The notes beneath the pieces are model-generated. The model searched no databases and was not told the DNA's origin. It saw only the letters and a program-made list of their open reading frames with translations. Both the position numbers and the translations under genes were made by a program. A stretch of 64,000 bases of DNA from Paracoxiella cheracis (GTDB lineage Bacteria; Pseudomonadota; Gammaproteobacteria; Coxiellales; Coxiellaceae), in assembly GCF_049348705.1 (NCBI RefSeq), contig NZ_CP186485.1:1488001-1552000 (forward strand), given 5' to 3'. Below are positions 29,107 through 37,999 of the stretch, one piece after another (position 1 is the first letter of the stretch; every line of letters starts with the position of its first letter).

Positions 29107-29142
29107 ATTTCCCTTTTCAATCATTTTTAACTTTTCTATACA

Positions 29143-30863
29143 TTGGACTTTGGATAAATTTATAAAAATAATTAAAAATTGCTTGACATAGAAACCGAAA
29201 AAAAATTTTACGTTGTAAACAACGTTTGTTCGAAAAAATAAAATAAGGAACAAACGATGTTAGCGACAGAAAAACTAAAACAATTCCGTACATTCCTCTA
29301 CAACATCTTCCCCGCGCGACGCGATGCCAATATGAATTTACTCGATGCCCTTTCAAGCCATGGCCATCGCTGCAAAACACCCATAGAATTATGTGAATCG
29401 CCATACTTTGAACGTGAATACAGTAGTATTACCGATGCGATTAGCGATGGTTTGTCGGTAGCAAATTGTTGGGATAGCATGATGAAAATACAATATGAAC
29501 ATGTGAGTCATAGCGATGACCGTGTGATCATTATTGCGGATACGACACCACAGTCGCGTCAAAGTGCACACTGTGTTGAAGATCGCCATGTGGTTTACAG
29601 CCCTAATCCAGCACCGGGTAACAAACCGATTACCATTGGACATGAATATTCAACGGTATCACTATTGCCCAATGATGGTGCAGCTCAAGAAAAGCATTGG
29701 TTAGTTCCACTGGATACGAGGCGCGTTAAAAGCGATGAAAAAGGCAATGTAGTTGGGATGCAGCAAATTAACCGTTGTATTGCAGACTTAGCGCTTACTC
29801 ATAAATTGGTGGTTAGCGTGGCTGATTCAAAATATGGTACAGAAGCTTGCCGTAAACTGGTTAGCGAAAATCCCAATTGGGTACATCTTTTCCGTTTTAA
29901 CAGTACCCGTAATGTTTTCGCGCCCGCATCAATAGAAGATAATACCTCAGGAAGTATAAAACGCTATGGTGATGCGATGAAACTAAACGACAGCACGACT
30001 CACCGTGAATCCGATGAGATTGTGCAGCAACCCATTACAACCCGCAGTGGCAAAACTTACCAATTGGAGATTAAAATATGGCGTGACCAATTCCTGCGTG
30101 GTTCAAAGCAATTTAAAGGATATGAGCATCCTGTTACTGTTGTGCAATTGGTTGCGGTTGATGCTAACGGTAAATCTTTATATAAAAATCCACTCTGGTT
30201 AGGACTCGCTGGTGAACGACGTAATGAAATCACAGCATTAGAAGCCTATCACTATTACGATAGACGCTATGACATTGAACACTACTTTCGTTTTGGTAAA
30301 GACAAACTGTTATTTGACCGATACCAAACACCGGATGTTAAGCACGAAGAAGATTGGTGGCGGATGACAGCATTAGCGTATACGCAACTTTATCTAGCGA
30401 GGAATCTTGCCCCGATTTTACCGAAAAAATGGGAGCGGTATTTGCCGAGCTTCCAAGTGGATAACGAAAAACCATCAATAACTGCGACCCCTTCACAAAC
30501 GCAACGGGGTTTTTCTACGGTGCTTGATACCGTTGGCACGCCTGCTAATCTCTGCAAACCACGCGGTAATCCGCAAGGCAGAACCAAAGGTGATACGCAG
30601 GGGAAACGCACGCGACATCCTGCTATTTTCAAAAATAGCAACTCAAAAATTAAAACGATTCAGAGGACTGAAGAAAAGACGCAAAACTCAGACCCTGAAA
30701 AAATAGAGGATTTGATTGGGATAGTAAAATCATGGTTGGATAAAATAAATTTTACACCTGAGCAATTCTACGAATTGCTGCAAAAAACAGCTTAAGATTT
30801 AGAAACTCACATTTTTTGATTATTGTCCTAACTGGCAAGGGATTTTATTTATCCAAAGTCCAA
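29143..30863 (+). mobile_element. IS4-type element, intact 1721-bp copy
   Basis: Full inverted ends TTGGACTTTGGATAAAT at both sides. The flanks TATACA and CTTAAA do not match, so this copy is at a recombinant junction rather than at its original insertion site. Confidence 0.93.
29257..30795 (+). CDS. IS4-superfamily transposase (YREK type)
   Basis: 512 residues. The first catalytic Asp is in IIIADTTPQSR, the second in VSVADSKYGTEA, and the last block YYDRRYDIEHYFRFGKDKL has the Y-R-x3-E-x6-K signature of the IS4 superfamily. A Pro/Thr/Lys-rich linker follows, and a short C-terminal helix ends NFTPEQFYELLQKTA. AAGGAAC precedes the ATG. It differs from other copies by one residue (DQFLRG instead of DQLLRG). 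It can probably move the whole family in trans. Confidence 0.93.
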   Translation: MLATEKLKQFRTFLYNIFPARRDANMNLLDALSSHGHRCKTPIELCESPYFEREYSSITDAISDGLSVANCWDSMMKIQYEHVSHSDDRVIIIADTTPQSRQSAHCVEDRHVVYSPNPAPGNKPITIGHEYSTVSLLPNDGAAQEKHWLVPLDTRRVKSDEKGNVVGMQQINRCIADLALTHKLVVSVADSKYGTEACRKLVSENPNWVHLFRFNSTRNVFAPASIEDNTSGSIKRYGDAMKLNDSTTHRESDEIVQQPITTRSGKTYQLEIKIWRDQFLRGSKQFKGYEHPVTVVQLVAVDANGKSLYKNPLWLGLAGERRNEITALEAYHYYDRRYDIEHYFRFGKDKLLFDRYQTPDVKHEEDWWRMTALAYTQLYLARNLAPILPKKWERYLPSFQVDNEKPSITATPSQTQRGFSTVLDTVGTPANLCKPRGNPQGRTKGDTQGKRTRHPAIFKNSNSKIKTIQRTEEKTQNSDPEKIEDLIGIVKSWLDKINFTPEQFYELLQKTA

Positions 30864-30885
30864 CTTAAAGAAGCGCAAGGGTACG

Positions 30886-31077
30886 ATGTTAGTGCCGGCT
30901 TTTGTGTTAGTCGTGTGGTTCCCCGTCGGCTCTATCATTGAGGCTTATTTTTTAAAGCACGATGGGCTGCACGGTCTGTGGACGATCGTGGTTGATGCGT
31001 ATTTGACGTATTTCTTTTGCGTATTGCTGCGGGTCTTTTTTAAGCGCGTGAAGTCAGAGCAGAAGGCAGTATCATGA
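30886..31077 (+). CDS. Small membrane protein beside a holin-like gene
   Basis: 63 residues, MLVPAFVLVVWFPVGSIIEAY, with two hydrophobic segments and a basic end. The frame stays open upstream (NLKKRKGTM) into the IS4 end, so it may be 5'-truncated. It overlaps the next gene by four bases (ATGA), showing coupled translation. It is probably part of a prophage lysis region; I do not recognise the family. Confidence 0.6.
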   Translation: MLVPAFVLVVWFPVGSIIEAYFLKHDGLHGLWTIVVDAYLTYFFCVLLRVFFKRVKSEQKAVS

Positions 31078-31508
31078 ATCCGATTAAAATTATTTGGTCG
31101 ATTGTGAAAGCTATTTTTGAAGGGCTCAAAAAACGCTCACAAGAAACCCAAGATTTAAAGCTTGCTGAAATTAAAGCCCGAAAAGAAATGGTACTCTCAA
31201 AACAGTTGGCGGTAGCGCAGTGGGAGTTGGCGCAGTTAGTCGATAAGGATAAACCGTTACGGCTCCTGTCATTTGCCTTATTTGCCTCACCCTTTTGGTC
31301 AGGATTCTTTGGTCCTGATTTCCATCAGTATGCGTTGGGCCTTTGGCACAGCCTAACGCCGTTTCAAGAAAACATTTTAGCCATGATTTGTGCCGCCGTT
31401 TTCGGTCGGAAAACGATTCCGAACTTCATCGGCGGCACCGTGCAGGCTGTGGTGGGCGGCTTTCGGAAACCGCAGTTGCCCGAACCCGAAGAAACAAGAA
31501 AAGAATAG
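31074..31508 (+). CDS. 3TM phage holin-like protein
   Basis: 144 residues: an amphipathic N-terminus (MNPIKIIWSIVKAIFEGLKK), a charged helix, then hydrophobic stretches around LRLLSFALFASPFWSGFFG and NILAMICAAVFGRKTI, and a Pro/Glu tail. The layout resembles the three-helix holin family of phages and gene-transfer agents, which permeabilise the inner membrane for lysis. No endolysin remains next to it, so it is a prophage relic. The assignment is by pattern only. Confidence 0.55.
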   Translation: MNPIKIIWSIVKAIFEGLKKRSQETQDLKLAEIKARKEMVLSKQLAVAQWELAQLVDKDKPLRLLSFALFASPFWSGFFGPDFHQYALGLWHSLTPFQENILAMICAAVFGRKTIPNFIGGTVQAVVGGFRKPQLPEPEETRKE

Positions 31509-31805
31509 GTAGTGTTTTATCTTGAGGGATAAACCATAAAATGCAGCGCACTGAAATCCCGGTAATTCGTGCTGTCGTGTTTGGCTGAAAGGACCCCCAA
31601 CTGCATCGACGCAAGAGCATGTAGGCTGCGGCAAGCGAATTCATAGGGGTAGTTTTTCTACAACTTTAAAAAAACAGACGCATTTAAGGGTATGTTAATT
31701 TTCAAATTAAGGTTTTTATGTAATAATTCTACTTCTAAGGCATCTTTTCAAAAGTAACGGTGCCAAATTGCAGGTAAATGTCTATTTCAAAGAGGGGTTT
31801 TTGTG
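31509..31805. other. Gene-free spacer
   Basis: No supported frame. A GAGGGG ribosome site (about 31793) for the next gene lies at the right end. Confidence 0.4.
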
Positions 31806-32384
31806 ATGCGTAGAAGAACAGACCGATTTTCTGATGAGCTCCAACCTAAGGATTTTTCTGGTATGGTTATAGGTGATAGCTCTAATCTTGGCGCTGTTGG
31901 TGCAGCAATGGCAATAGCAAAGGAAGACGACGACTTGACTAAGTATAAGCGTTATAACTGCTTTACACCACAGCACGAGATAAAAGAAGCTATTGATCAA
32001 TTGGTGGCGCAGCTTCACCAGGTTACTCGAGAGCTGAAAAAGATGAAGACAAGAGCACATACAGCTGAGACTAAGAAAAATATGGCTTTTAATGAATCCT
32101 TTTTAGCCGAGGAACGAGTGTCCAGTGGCATGGGGTCATCTACACATTACTTGAATTCGCTCTCAGAGAGCATTGAAGCTAAAAATAGACTTCAGCTCCT
32201 CCAGAAGAGGCAACAGAAAATAGGAAAAATCATTTCTAAATTAAAAGGCTTTTTTCAAGAAGGCCACCAAGTTTCTACTGGTAATTCTCATTCCTTCTTC
32301 TCAAATCAGCCAGGATCTCATTCAGTAGAGCCAGAGATTCGGGGAATCTCTTCTGCTCCGCATACGTTTGGCAGCTCACGTTGA
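31806..32384 (+). CDS. Hypothetical coiled-coil protein at prophage edge
   Basis: About 192 residues, MRRRTDRFSDELQPKDFSGM. A Gly/Ala segment (NLGAVGAAMAIAKEDDD) is followed by a long helical, probably coiled-coil stretch at about 55-155 (EAIDQLVAQLHQVTRELKKM), then a Ser/Gly/His-rich tail ending PHTFGSSR. No membrane helix or signal peptide. GAGGGG lies upstream; GTG at 31803 is also possible. It lies between a holin and a tRNA att remnant, a usual place for phage cargo genes. A secreted effector is possible but unproved. A strong hairpin follows. Confidence 0.65.
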   Translation: MRRRTDRFSDELQPKDFSGMVIGDSSNLGAVGAAMAIAKEDDDLTKYKRYNCFTPQHEIKEAIDQLVAQLHQVTRELKKMKTRAHTAETKKNMAFNESFLAEERVSSGMGSSTHYLNSLSESIEAKNRLQLLQKRQQKIGKIISKLKGFFQEGHQVSTGNSHSFFSNQPGSHSVEPEIRGISSAPHTFGSSR

Positions 32385-32410
32385 AAGAAAAGTAATTTTT
32401 AAAGTTAGTA

Positions 32411-32455
32411 GGCTACCAGCAAACTTAATAAGCTTGTTGGTAGCCACAAAAATTT
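32411..32455 (+). terminator. Terminator hairpin
   Basis: GGCTACCA at 32411-32418 pairs with TGGTAGCC at 32438-32445 with further inner pairing; a short A/T run follows. Ends the coiled-coil gene. Confidence 0.75.
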
Positions 32456-32609
32456 TTCCTTCCGCGTGCGCCCATTTTCTGCCAAGTTTGAAAAGTAGCT
32501 GGTCTATTTTCCTAAAAAACCACTCCAGGCTCATTAAAACAAGCACTAACCTACCCTATTTTCCTAAAAATGCCTTGCTTAACTAATTGATTCATATAAA
32601 ATATGCTAC

Positions 32610-32657
32610 TGACTGTTAATCACTTGGTCGGGGGTTCAAATCCCTCCCGGGGAGCCA
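32610..32657 (+). other. tRNA-Asn 3' fragment, probable att site
   Basis: TGACTGTTAATCACTTGG followed by the T-arm GGGGGTTCAAATCCC and acceptor CGGGGAGCCA is the 3' 48 nt of tRNA-Asn(GTT). The 5' half is absent, so it cannot be a working tRNA. Such 3' fragments are left by elements integrated at the tRNA; an integrase remnant lies next to it. Confidence 0.85.
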
Positions 32658-32688
32658 ATTAATTAACGTTAAATCAATCAATTACAAC

Positions 32689-32937
32689 CGATGCGCGCCA
32701 TGGAGAGCGAAGCGAAGGCGCGTATTCCGCGGTAGGCTCGGATTTTTTGCCGAGCGTAAGCGACTGCAAAAAATCTTTACGAGCCGTCAAGTCATTTGAG
32801 AGCCCGTGCGTAGTCGAGCCGTGAGGTCGCGGAGCGCGGGCGACGAGGACGTCCGCGGCTATTTAAGTTGTCGCGTATTGCGAGTCGATTATTGACAGGG
32901 ATGGCAATAATCTATCACGAGCATCGCGACACGCTTG
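32689..32937 (+). repeat. 249-bp structured repeat, copy K
   Basis: Left flank CAAC, right TAAC. It cuts the integrase stop codon; exact removal restores EEKRVG followed by TAG. Confidence 0.95.
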
Positions 32938-33345
32938 TAACCCACCCTTTTCTCTTCATACTCCGCCATTATCCTTGCGGGACTTTTGCGGGACCTAGGA
33001 TCAACTTGGGACCGGATCAAGCGTAAAGTAGGAGTGCTCACACGTCTTTGACAAATTAAATTCGCCGATTCGATTAAGTTTCTAATCTCTGCAGACGAAT
33101 AATGTGTGGTCATTCTTCCTGACTTATGCCCTAACAAGTCTTGTCGATCTTCGTACGAAACACCCATTGCTCGTAAACAACGTCCGAACGTGTGTCGCAA
33201 ATCGTGAACACGTACATCGGACAATCCCGCACGAACACGGGCAGCTTGCCAACCAGTGGTATTCATGGAGTAGTAAGGCCGTATTTGACCGTTATGCCGG
33301 TGAACAAATACGTAAGTAGAATCTCTACCTCTCTGGCGGTTAATA
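32938..33345 (-). pseudogene. Phage-type tyrosine integrase, C-terminal remnant
   Basis: About 135 residues of a tyrosine recombinase catalytic domain: VHDLRHTFGRCLRAMG (the H-x-x-R box), LLGHKSGRMTTHYSS with the catalytic Tyr, then a basic tail. The N-terminal half, including the first catalytic Arg, has been removed by the IS481 end at 33346, and the stop codon is split by copy K. It lies 31 bp from the tRNA-Asn fragment once the repeat is removed, fitting an integrase that used this tRNA. Confidence 0.88.
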
Positions 33346-33989
33346 TGTAAACCTTCAGACTTGATCTGACACTCCTGGTCAGTTAGAGTAAAATTTAATT
33401 GACCAACCTTAAACAACCAACACGAGGAGTGTCATTATGACCAGTGTATCCGAAAAGATTATCAAACCCAAATTAGGTTTACTAGAGCTGTCTAAACAAT
33501 TGGGAAATGTTTCACAAGCCTGCAAGGTTATGGGTTATTCACACGACAGTTTTTACCGTTTCAAAACACTTTATGAAAATGGTGGCGAAGAAGCACTCCA
33601 TGATATGAGTAAGAAGAAACCGAATGAAAAAAATAGAGTGCCGTTACATGTAGAAGAAGCGGTAATTGCTTTGGCTATTGAAAACCCAGCGTTAGGTCAG
33701 GCACGTGCGGCCAATGAATTACTGGCGCGAGGCATTATCGTATCGAGCAGCGGAGTTCGTTCGGTGTGGCTACGTAATGATCTAGAGACTTTTAAGAAGC
33801 GACTAAAAGCGCTTGAAGCGAAATCGGCGCAAGACGGTATGTTATTAACGGAAGAACAATGACAAGCATTAGAAAAATCAAAACGAGAAAAAGAAGCGCA
33901 CGGCGAGATTGAAACAGAACACCCAGGTTATTTAGGTTCTCAGGATACGTATTATGTTGGCACGATGAAGGGCGTTGGCCGTATTTATG
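33346..33989 (+). mobile_element. IS481-family element, left half
   Basis: Begins with terminal repeat TGTAAACCTTCAGACTTGATCTGACA and is cut at 33989 by an IS256 element; TATTTATG at 33982-33989 is the 8-bp target duplication. The matching right half is at 35662-36308 in inverted orientation. Rejoined, the element is 1283 bp. Confidence 0.93.
33437..33862 (+). CDS. IS481 transposase N-terminal part (ends at in-frame TGA)
   Basis: 141 residues with helix-turn-helix segments (QLGNVSQACKVMGYSHDSFYRF) ending LTEEQ then TGA. The same frame continues QALEKSKREKEAHGEIE to the first catalytic Asp (TFVDTYSR). The TGA is at the same place in the copy at 61313-62479, so the stop is fixed in the family. 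Whether read-through yields full transposase is not known. Confidence 0.85.
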   Translation: MTSVSEKIIKPKLGLLELSKQLGNVSQACKVMGYSHDSFYRFKTLYENGGEEALHDMSKKKPNEKNRVPLHVEEAVIALAIENPALGQARAANELLARGIIVSSSGVRSVWLRNDLETFKKRLKALEAKSAQDGMLLTEEQ

Positions 33990-35426
33990 GGGTCTGTAAA
34001 TAAGATTGTGTAAATGCGATAGTCAGGGAAAGGTCGTTAAAATTATACGGAGTCTTTGACTATGGCAATGAAAACCAATAAATTAGATCCACAGGTTGTG
34101 GAATATTTTCTCAAACATACCAAGACCGCATCTGATATTTTCGGTGATACTGGTTTGTTAAAGGAGTTAAAAAAGGCACTGACGGAGCGTATTCTGGAAG
34201 GGGAGCTGACGGACGCGCTGGGTTATGCAAAACACGAAGTGTCTGGCAACAATAGTGGTAATTCCCGCAATGGGCACAGCCAAAAAACGATCAAAACAAC
34301 AGATGGCGAGATGACCATTGAGGTTCCTCGTGATCGTAACAATGAGTTTGTACCGCAATTGATTCCAAAACATCAAACCCGCTTTGATGATTTGGATGAC
34401 AAAATTATGAGTCTTTATGCACGGGGTATGACTACCCGTGATATTCAAGATCAGTTGAAAGATTTGTATGGCACAACTATTTGTTCGAGTCTCATTTCTA
34501 CAGTAACCAACGAAGTGATTGAAGAAGTGAAGGCTTGGCAAAGTCGTCCGTTGGACAAGGTGTATCCGATTGTGTATTTGGACGCTTTAGTGATTAAAGT
34601 GCAGCAAGATAAAAAGGTTATCAATAAGGCATTGTATTTGGCTTTAGGAATTAATATCGATGGGCAAAAAGAATTGCTAGGTATTTGGATTAGCCAAAAT
34701 GAGGGCGCTAAATTCTGGTTGAATGTATTAACGGAGTTAAAAAATCGAGGCCTAGAAGATATCCTGATTTGTTGCGTTGACGGGCTAACGGGCTTTCCTG
34801 ATGCGATTGGCGCTGTGTATCCTAACACTCAAGTACAGCTTTGCATTGTACACATGGTGCGGAATTCATTGCGCTATGTGGGTTGGAAAAAGAAAAAAGA
34901 AGTGGCCGCTGACTTAAAAGCTATTTATTCGGCCAGTACGGTTGAAGAAGCAGAATTGGCGCTGACGAGTTTCTCTGAGAAATGGGATGCTGAATTTCCC
35001 TCGATTGCCAAAAGTTGGTTGACTCATTGGGAGCGCATTGTGCCATTTTTTGCTTATCCGGCAGAAATTCGGAGGGTGATTTATACCACTAACGCTATTG
35101 AATCACTGAACATGAGTATCCGAAAAGTTATTAAAAATAAACGAGTTTTTCCGTCGGACGATGCCGCTTTAAAACAACTCTATTTAGGGTTAAAAAATAT
35201 AGCCAAAAAATGGACCATGCCGATTCGAGACTGGGGTGCCGCCATGAATCGTTTTGCCCTTATGTTTGAAGATCGCCTGGCGGATTTTGTATAAAACTTA
35301 AAATTCATAAGAGAGGAAATTAATTTGAACGCAATGTAGTTTTTGATAAAATTAAAAAATCAGTTAACACAATGGCTGATTCATAATTCTGACTGACGCG
35401 ATTTACACAAACTAATAAACAGTCCC
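33990..35426 (+). mobile_element. IS256-family element, copy 1 (1437 bp)
   Basis: Ends GGGTCTGTAAATAAG and its imperfect inverse CTAATAAACAGTCCC. Left flank is the IS481 half with TATTTATG; the right flank is unrelated, so the right side was exchanged by recombination with copy 2. Confidence 0.94.
34056..35294 (+). CDS. IS256-family (Mutator-type) transposase
   Basis: 412 residues, intact, starting MTMAMKTNKLDPQVVEYFL. The DDE domain has VYLDALVIKVQ (first D), LICCVDGLTGFPDAI (second D, in a D-G-x-x-G-F-P motif) and TTNAIESLNMSIRKV (E), all typical of IS256. Identical to the minus-strand copy at 36441-37679. Confidence 0.96.
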   Translation: MTMAMKTNKLDPQVVEYFLKHTKTASDIFGDTGLLKELKKALTERILEGELTDALGYAKHEVSGNNSGNSRNGHSQKTIKTTDGEMTIEVPRDRNNEFVPQLIPKHQTRFDDLDDKIMSLYARGMTTRDIQDQLKDLYGTTICSSLISTVTNEVIEEVKAWQSRPLDKVYPIVYLDALVIKVQQDKKVINKALYLALGINIDGQKELLGIWISQNEGAKFWLNVLTELKNRGLEDILICCVDGLTGFPDAIGAVYPNTQVQLCIVHMVRNSLRYVGWKKKKEVAADLKAIYSASTVEEAELALTSFSEKWDAEFPSIAKSWLTHWERIVPFFAYPAEIRRVIYTTNAIESLNMSIRKVIKNKRVFPSDDAALKQLYLGLKNIAKKWTMPIRDWGAAMNRFALMFEDRLADFV

Positions 35427-35661
35427 TCTAAAAAAGGCGGCCACGTACTTCGCGAAAGCACTCGAGTGAAGTACAGCTTTATTCAAAAGCACGCCCAACT
35501 ATTTGGAATGGTAATCCCCCCATTTTTAGGGGTGTAAAATAGTAGAATTTGTTATGCTGCTTGAAGCAGCTTTTGCCTTGGCGTTATTCCACCAAGCGCC
35601 ATATTAGGTGGGACTGTTTATTAGTTTGTGTAAATCGCGTCAGTCAGAATTATGAATCAGC
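35427..35661. mobile_element. Mosaic of IS3 and IS256 end fragments
   Basis: 35427-35509 is unassigned. 35510-35609 equals the last 100 bp of the IS3 element at 39918-41118, inverted (GGTAATCCCCCCA end). 35610-35661 is the right end of an IS256 element, inverted (GGGACTG end), cut where IS481 begins. No gene is present. Confidence 0.85.
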
Positions 35662-36308
35662 TGTAGAACTCTCGACTTGATCTGACAGTTGAGATTTATC
35701 GGACATATTTTCTGTCCGATAGATCGGATTCTAATTACTCCTCTACCAGTTGCGTGTCGTGATTACTGTGCGCCTTATTCAATTCATCTGCCGACACGCT
35801 TGGAATAGTTTTACATAGTTTATCTAATTCTTTTTCTTGTGCCAAATGCTTTGCATCAAGAAAAGTTTGCATGGGTGTTTTTCCATAACAACGCTCGCCG
35901 GAATGGGGCCTGACCTCATTATATGTTTTGATCCACGCATCAACGTCTTGTTGTAATTCTTCTAGGGAACGATATATTTTTTTTCGAAAAGCAACATCAT
36001 AAAATTCTTGTTTAATCGTTTTATGAAAACGTTCACAAATACCATTGGTCTGCGGAGAACGTGCGCGTGTTTTCGAATGGTCAATGTCTTCAACTGCTAA
36101 ATAAAGTTGATAGGCGTGGTTCTCAATTTTTCCACAATATTCCGTCCCGCGATCCGTGAGCATACGCAGCAATCGGATACCTTGCTCATTAAACCATGGC
36201 AATACACGTTCATTTAATAAATGAGCTGCCGTCATCGCTGTTTTCTCCGTGTATAACTTCGCAAAAGCGATTCTGCTATAGGTATCGACAAAAGTCTGCT
36301 CATAAATA
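35662..36308 (-). mobile_element. IS481-family element, right half
   Basis: Outer end TGTAGAACTCTCGACTTG at 35662. It carries the transposase C-terminal part (35735-36235 and upstream) with LTDRGTEYCG and CERFHKTIKQEF (second D and E of DDE). It ends with CATAAATA at 36301-36308, the other side of the 8-bp IS256 duplication. Confidence 0.93.
35735..36235 (-). CDS. IS481 transposase C-terminal part
   Basis: 166 residues from an internal Met, MTAAHLLNERVLPWFNEQG, containing the second Asp and the Glu of the catalytic triad (RMLTDRGTEYCG, GICERFHKTIK) and ending SNHDTQLVEE. The first Asp lies upstream in the part separated by IS256. Not functional by itself. Confidence 0.82.
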   Translation of the reverse strand: MTAAHLLNERVLPWFNEQGIRLLRMLTDRGTEYCGKIENHAYQLYLAVEDIDHSKTRARSPQTNGICERFHKTIKQEFYDVAFRKKIYRSLEELQQDVDAWIKTYNEVRPHSGERCYGKTPMQTFLDAKHLAQEKELDKLCKTIPSVSADELNKAHSNHDTQLVEE

Positions 36309-37745
36309 GGGACTGTTTATTAGTTTGTGTAAATCGCGTCAGTCAGAATTATGAATCAGCCATTGTGTTAACTGATTTTTTAATTTTATCAAAAACTACA
36401 TTGCGTTCAAATTAATTTCCTCTCTTATGAATTTTAAGTTTTATACAAAATCCGCCAGGCGATCTTCAAACATAAGGGCAAAACGATTCATGGCGGCACC
36501 CCAGTCTCGAATCGGCATGGTCCATTTTTTGGCTATATTTTTTAACCCTAAATAGAGTTGTTTTAAAGCGGCATCGTCCGACGGAAAAACTCGTTTATTT
36601 TTAATAACTTTTCGGATACTCATGTTCAGTGATTCAATAGCGTTAGTGGTATAAATCACCCTCCGAATTTCTGCCGGATAAGCAAAAAATGGCACAATGC
36701 GCTCCCAATGAGTCAACCAACTTTTGGCAATCGAGGGAAATTCAGCATCCCATTTCTCAGAGAAACTCGTCAGCGCCAATTCTGCTTCTTCAACCGTACT
36801 GGCCGAATAAATAGCTTTTAAGTCAGCGGCCACTTCTTTTTTCTTTTTCCAACCCACATAGCGCAATGAATTCCGCACCATGTGTACAATGCAAAGCTGT
36901 ACTTGAGTGTTAGGATACACAGCGCCAATCGCATCAGGAAAGCCCGTTAGCCCGTCAACGCAACAAATCAGGATATCTTCTAGGCCTCGATTTTTTAACT
37001 CCGTTAATACATTCAACCAGAATTTAGCGCCCTCATTTTGGCTAATCCAAATACCTAGCAATTCTTTTTGCCCATCGATATTAATTCCTAAAGCCAAATA
37101 CAATGCCTTATTGATAACCTTTTTATCTTGCTGCACTTTAATCACTAAAGCGTCCAAATACACAATCGGATACACCTTGTCCAACGGACGACTTTGCCAA
37201 GCCTTCACTTCTTCAATCACTTCGTTGGTTACTGTAGAAATGAGACTCGAACAAATAGTTGTGCCATACAAATCTTTCAACTGATCTTGAATATCACGGG
37301 TAGTCATACCCCGTGCATAAAGACTCATAATTTTGTCATCCAAATCATCAAAGCGGGTTTGATGTTTTGGAATCAATTGCGGTACAAACTCATTGTTACG
37401 ATCACGAGGAACCTCAATGGTCATCTCGCCATCTGTTGTTTTGATCGTTTTTTGGCTGTGCCCATTGCGGGAATTACCACTATTGTTGCCAGACACTTCG
37501 TGTTTTGCATAACCCAGCGCGTCCGTCAGCTCCCCTTCCAGAATACGCTCCGTCAGTGCCTTTTTTAACTCCTTTAACAAACCAGTATCACCGAAAATAT
37601 CAGATGCGGTCTTGGTATGTTTGAGAAAATATTCCACAACCTGTGGATCTAATTTATTGGTTTTCATTGCCATAGTCAAAGACTCCGTATAATTTTAACG
37701 ACCTTTCCCTGACTATCGCATTTACACAATCTTATTTACAGACCC
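36309..37745 (-). mobile_element. IS256-family element, copy 2 (1437 bp, inverted)
   Basis: Starts GGGACTG at 36309 and ends with the inverse of GGGTCTG at 37745. Together with copy 1 it forms a large inverted repeat about 0.9 kb apart. Confidence 0.94.
36441..37679 (-). CDS. IS256-family transposase, copy 2
   Basis: 412 residues, identical in sequence to the protein at 34056-35294, with all three catalytic residues. Intact and probably active. Identity of the two copies points to recent transposition or gene conversion. Confidence 0.96.
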   Translation of the reverse strand: MTMAMKTNKLDPQVVEYFLKHTKTASDIFGDTGLLKELKKALTERILEGELTDALGYAKHEVSGNNSGNSRNGHSQKTIKTTDGEMTIEVPRDRNNEFVPQLIPKHQTRFDDLDDKIMSLYARGMTTRDIQDQLKDLYGTTICSSLISTVTNEVIEEVKAWQSRPLDKVYPIVYLDALVIKVQQDKKVINKALYLALGINIDGQKELLGIWISQNEGAKFWLNVLTELKNRGLEDILICCVDGLTGFPDAIGAVYPNTQVQLCIVHMVRNSLRYVGWKKKKEVAADLKAIYSASTVEEAELALTSFSEKWDAEFPSIAKSWLTHWERIVPFFAYPAEIRRVIYTTNAIESLNMSIRKVIKNKRVFPSDDAALKQLYLGLKNIAKKWTMPIRDWGAAMNRFALMFEDRLADFV

Positions 37746-37846
37746 TCAGTACCGTGAGATGATAAATTTAAATTTATTTTCGCTAGAGCCCACTCTTTAC
37801 TTCTTGCTGTTTCATCAAACCATTTTAATTTCGTTTGCTCACGCAT
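37746..37846 (-). pseudogene. Gene start cut by IS256
   Basis: On the minus strand, AGAGGTAAG precedes ATG (37844-37846) and the frame reads MREQTKLKWFDETARSKEWA then LAKINLNLSSHGTE before the IS256 end. The upstream region 37850-38000 has a TATACT -10. About 34 residues survive; no family recognised. Confidence 0.5.
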
Positions 37847-37999
37847 AAAATTCTTACCTCTTGTTTATTTGGCCTTCAGCAGCTCTAAAAAATTAACTCA
37901 CAGTATAGCTATTTCATTGCACAGACCATCGATTTTGACAAAAATGTCTGGAAATTTAGTAAAAATTACCTGTATAGCAGATCAGACAACGGCATTAAG

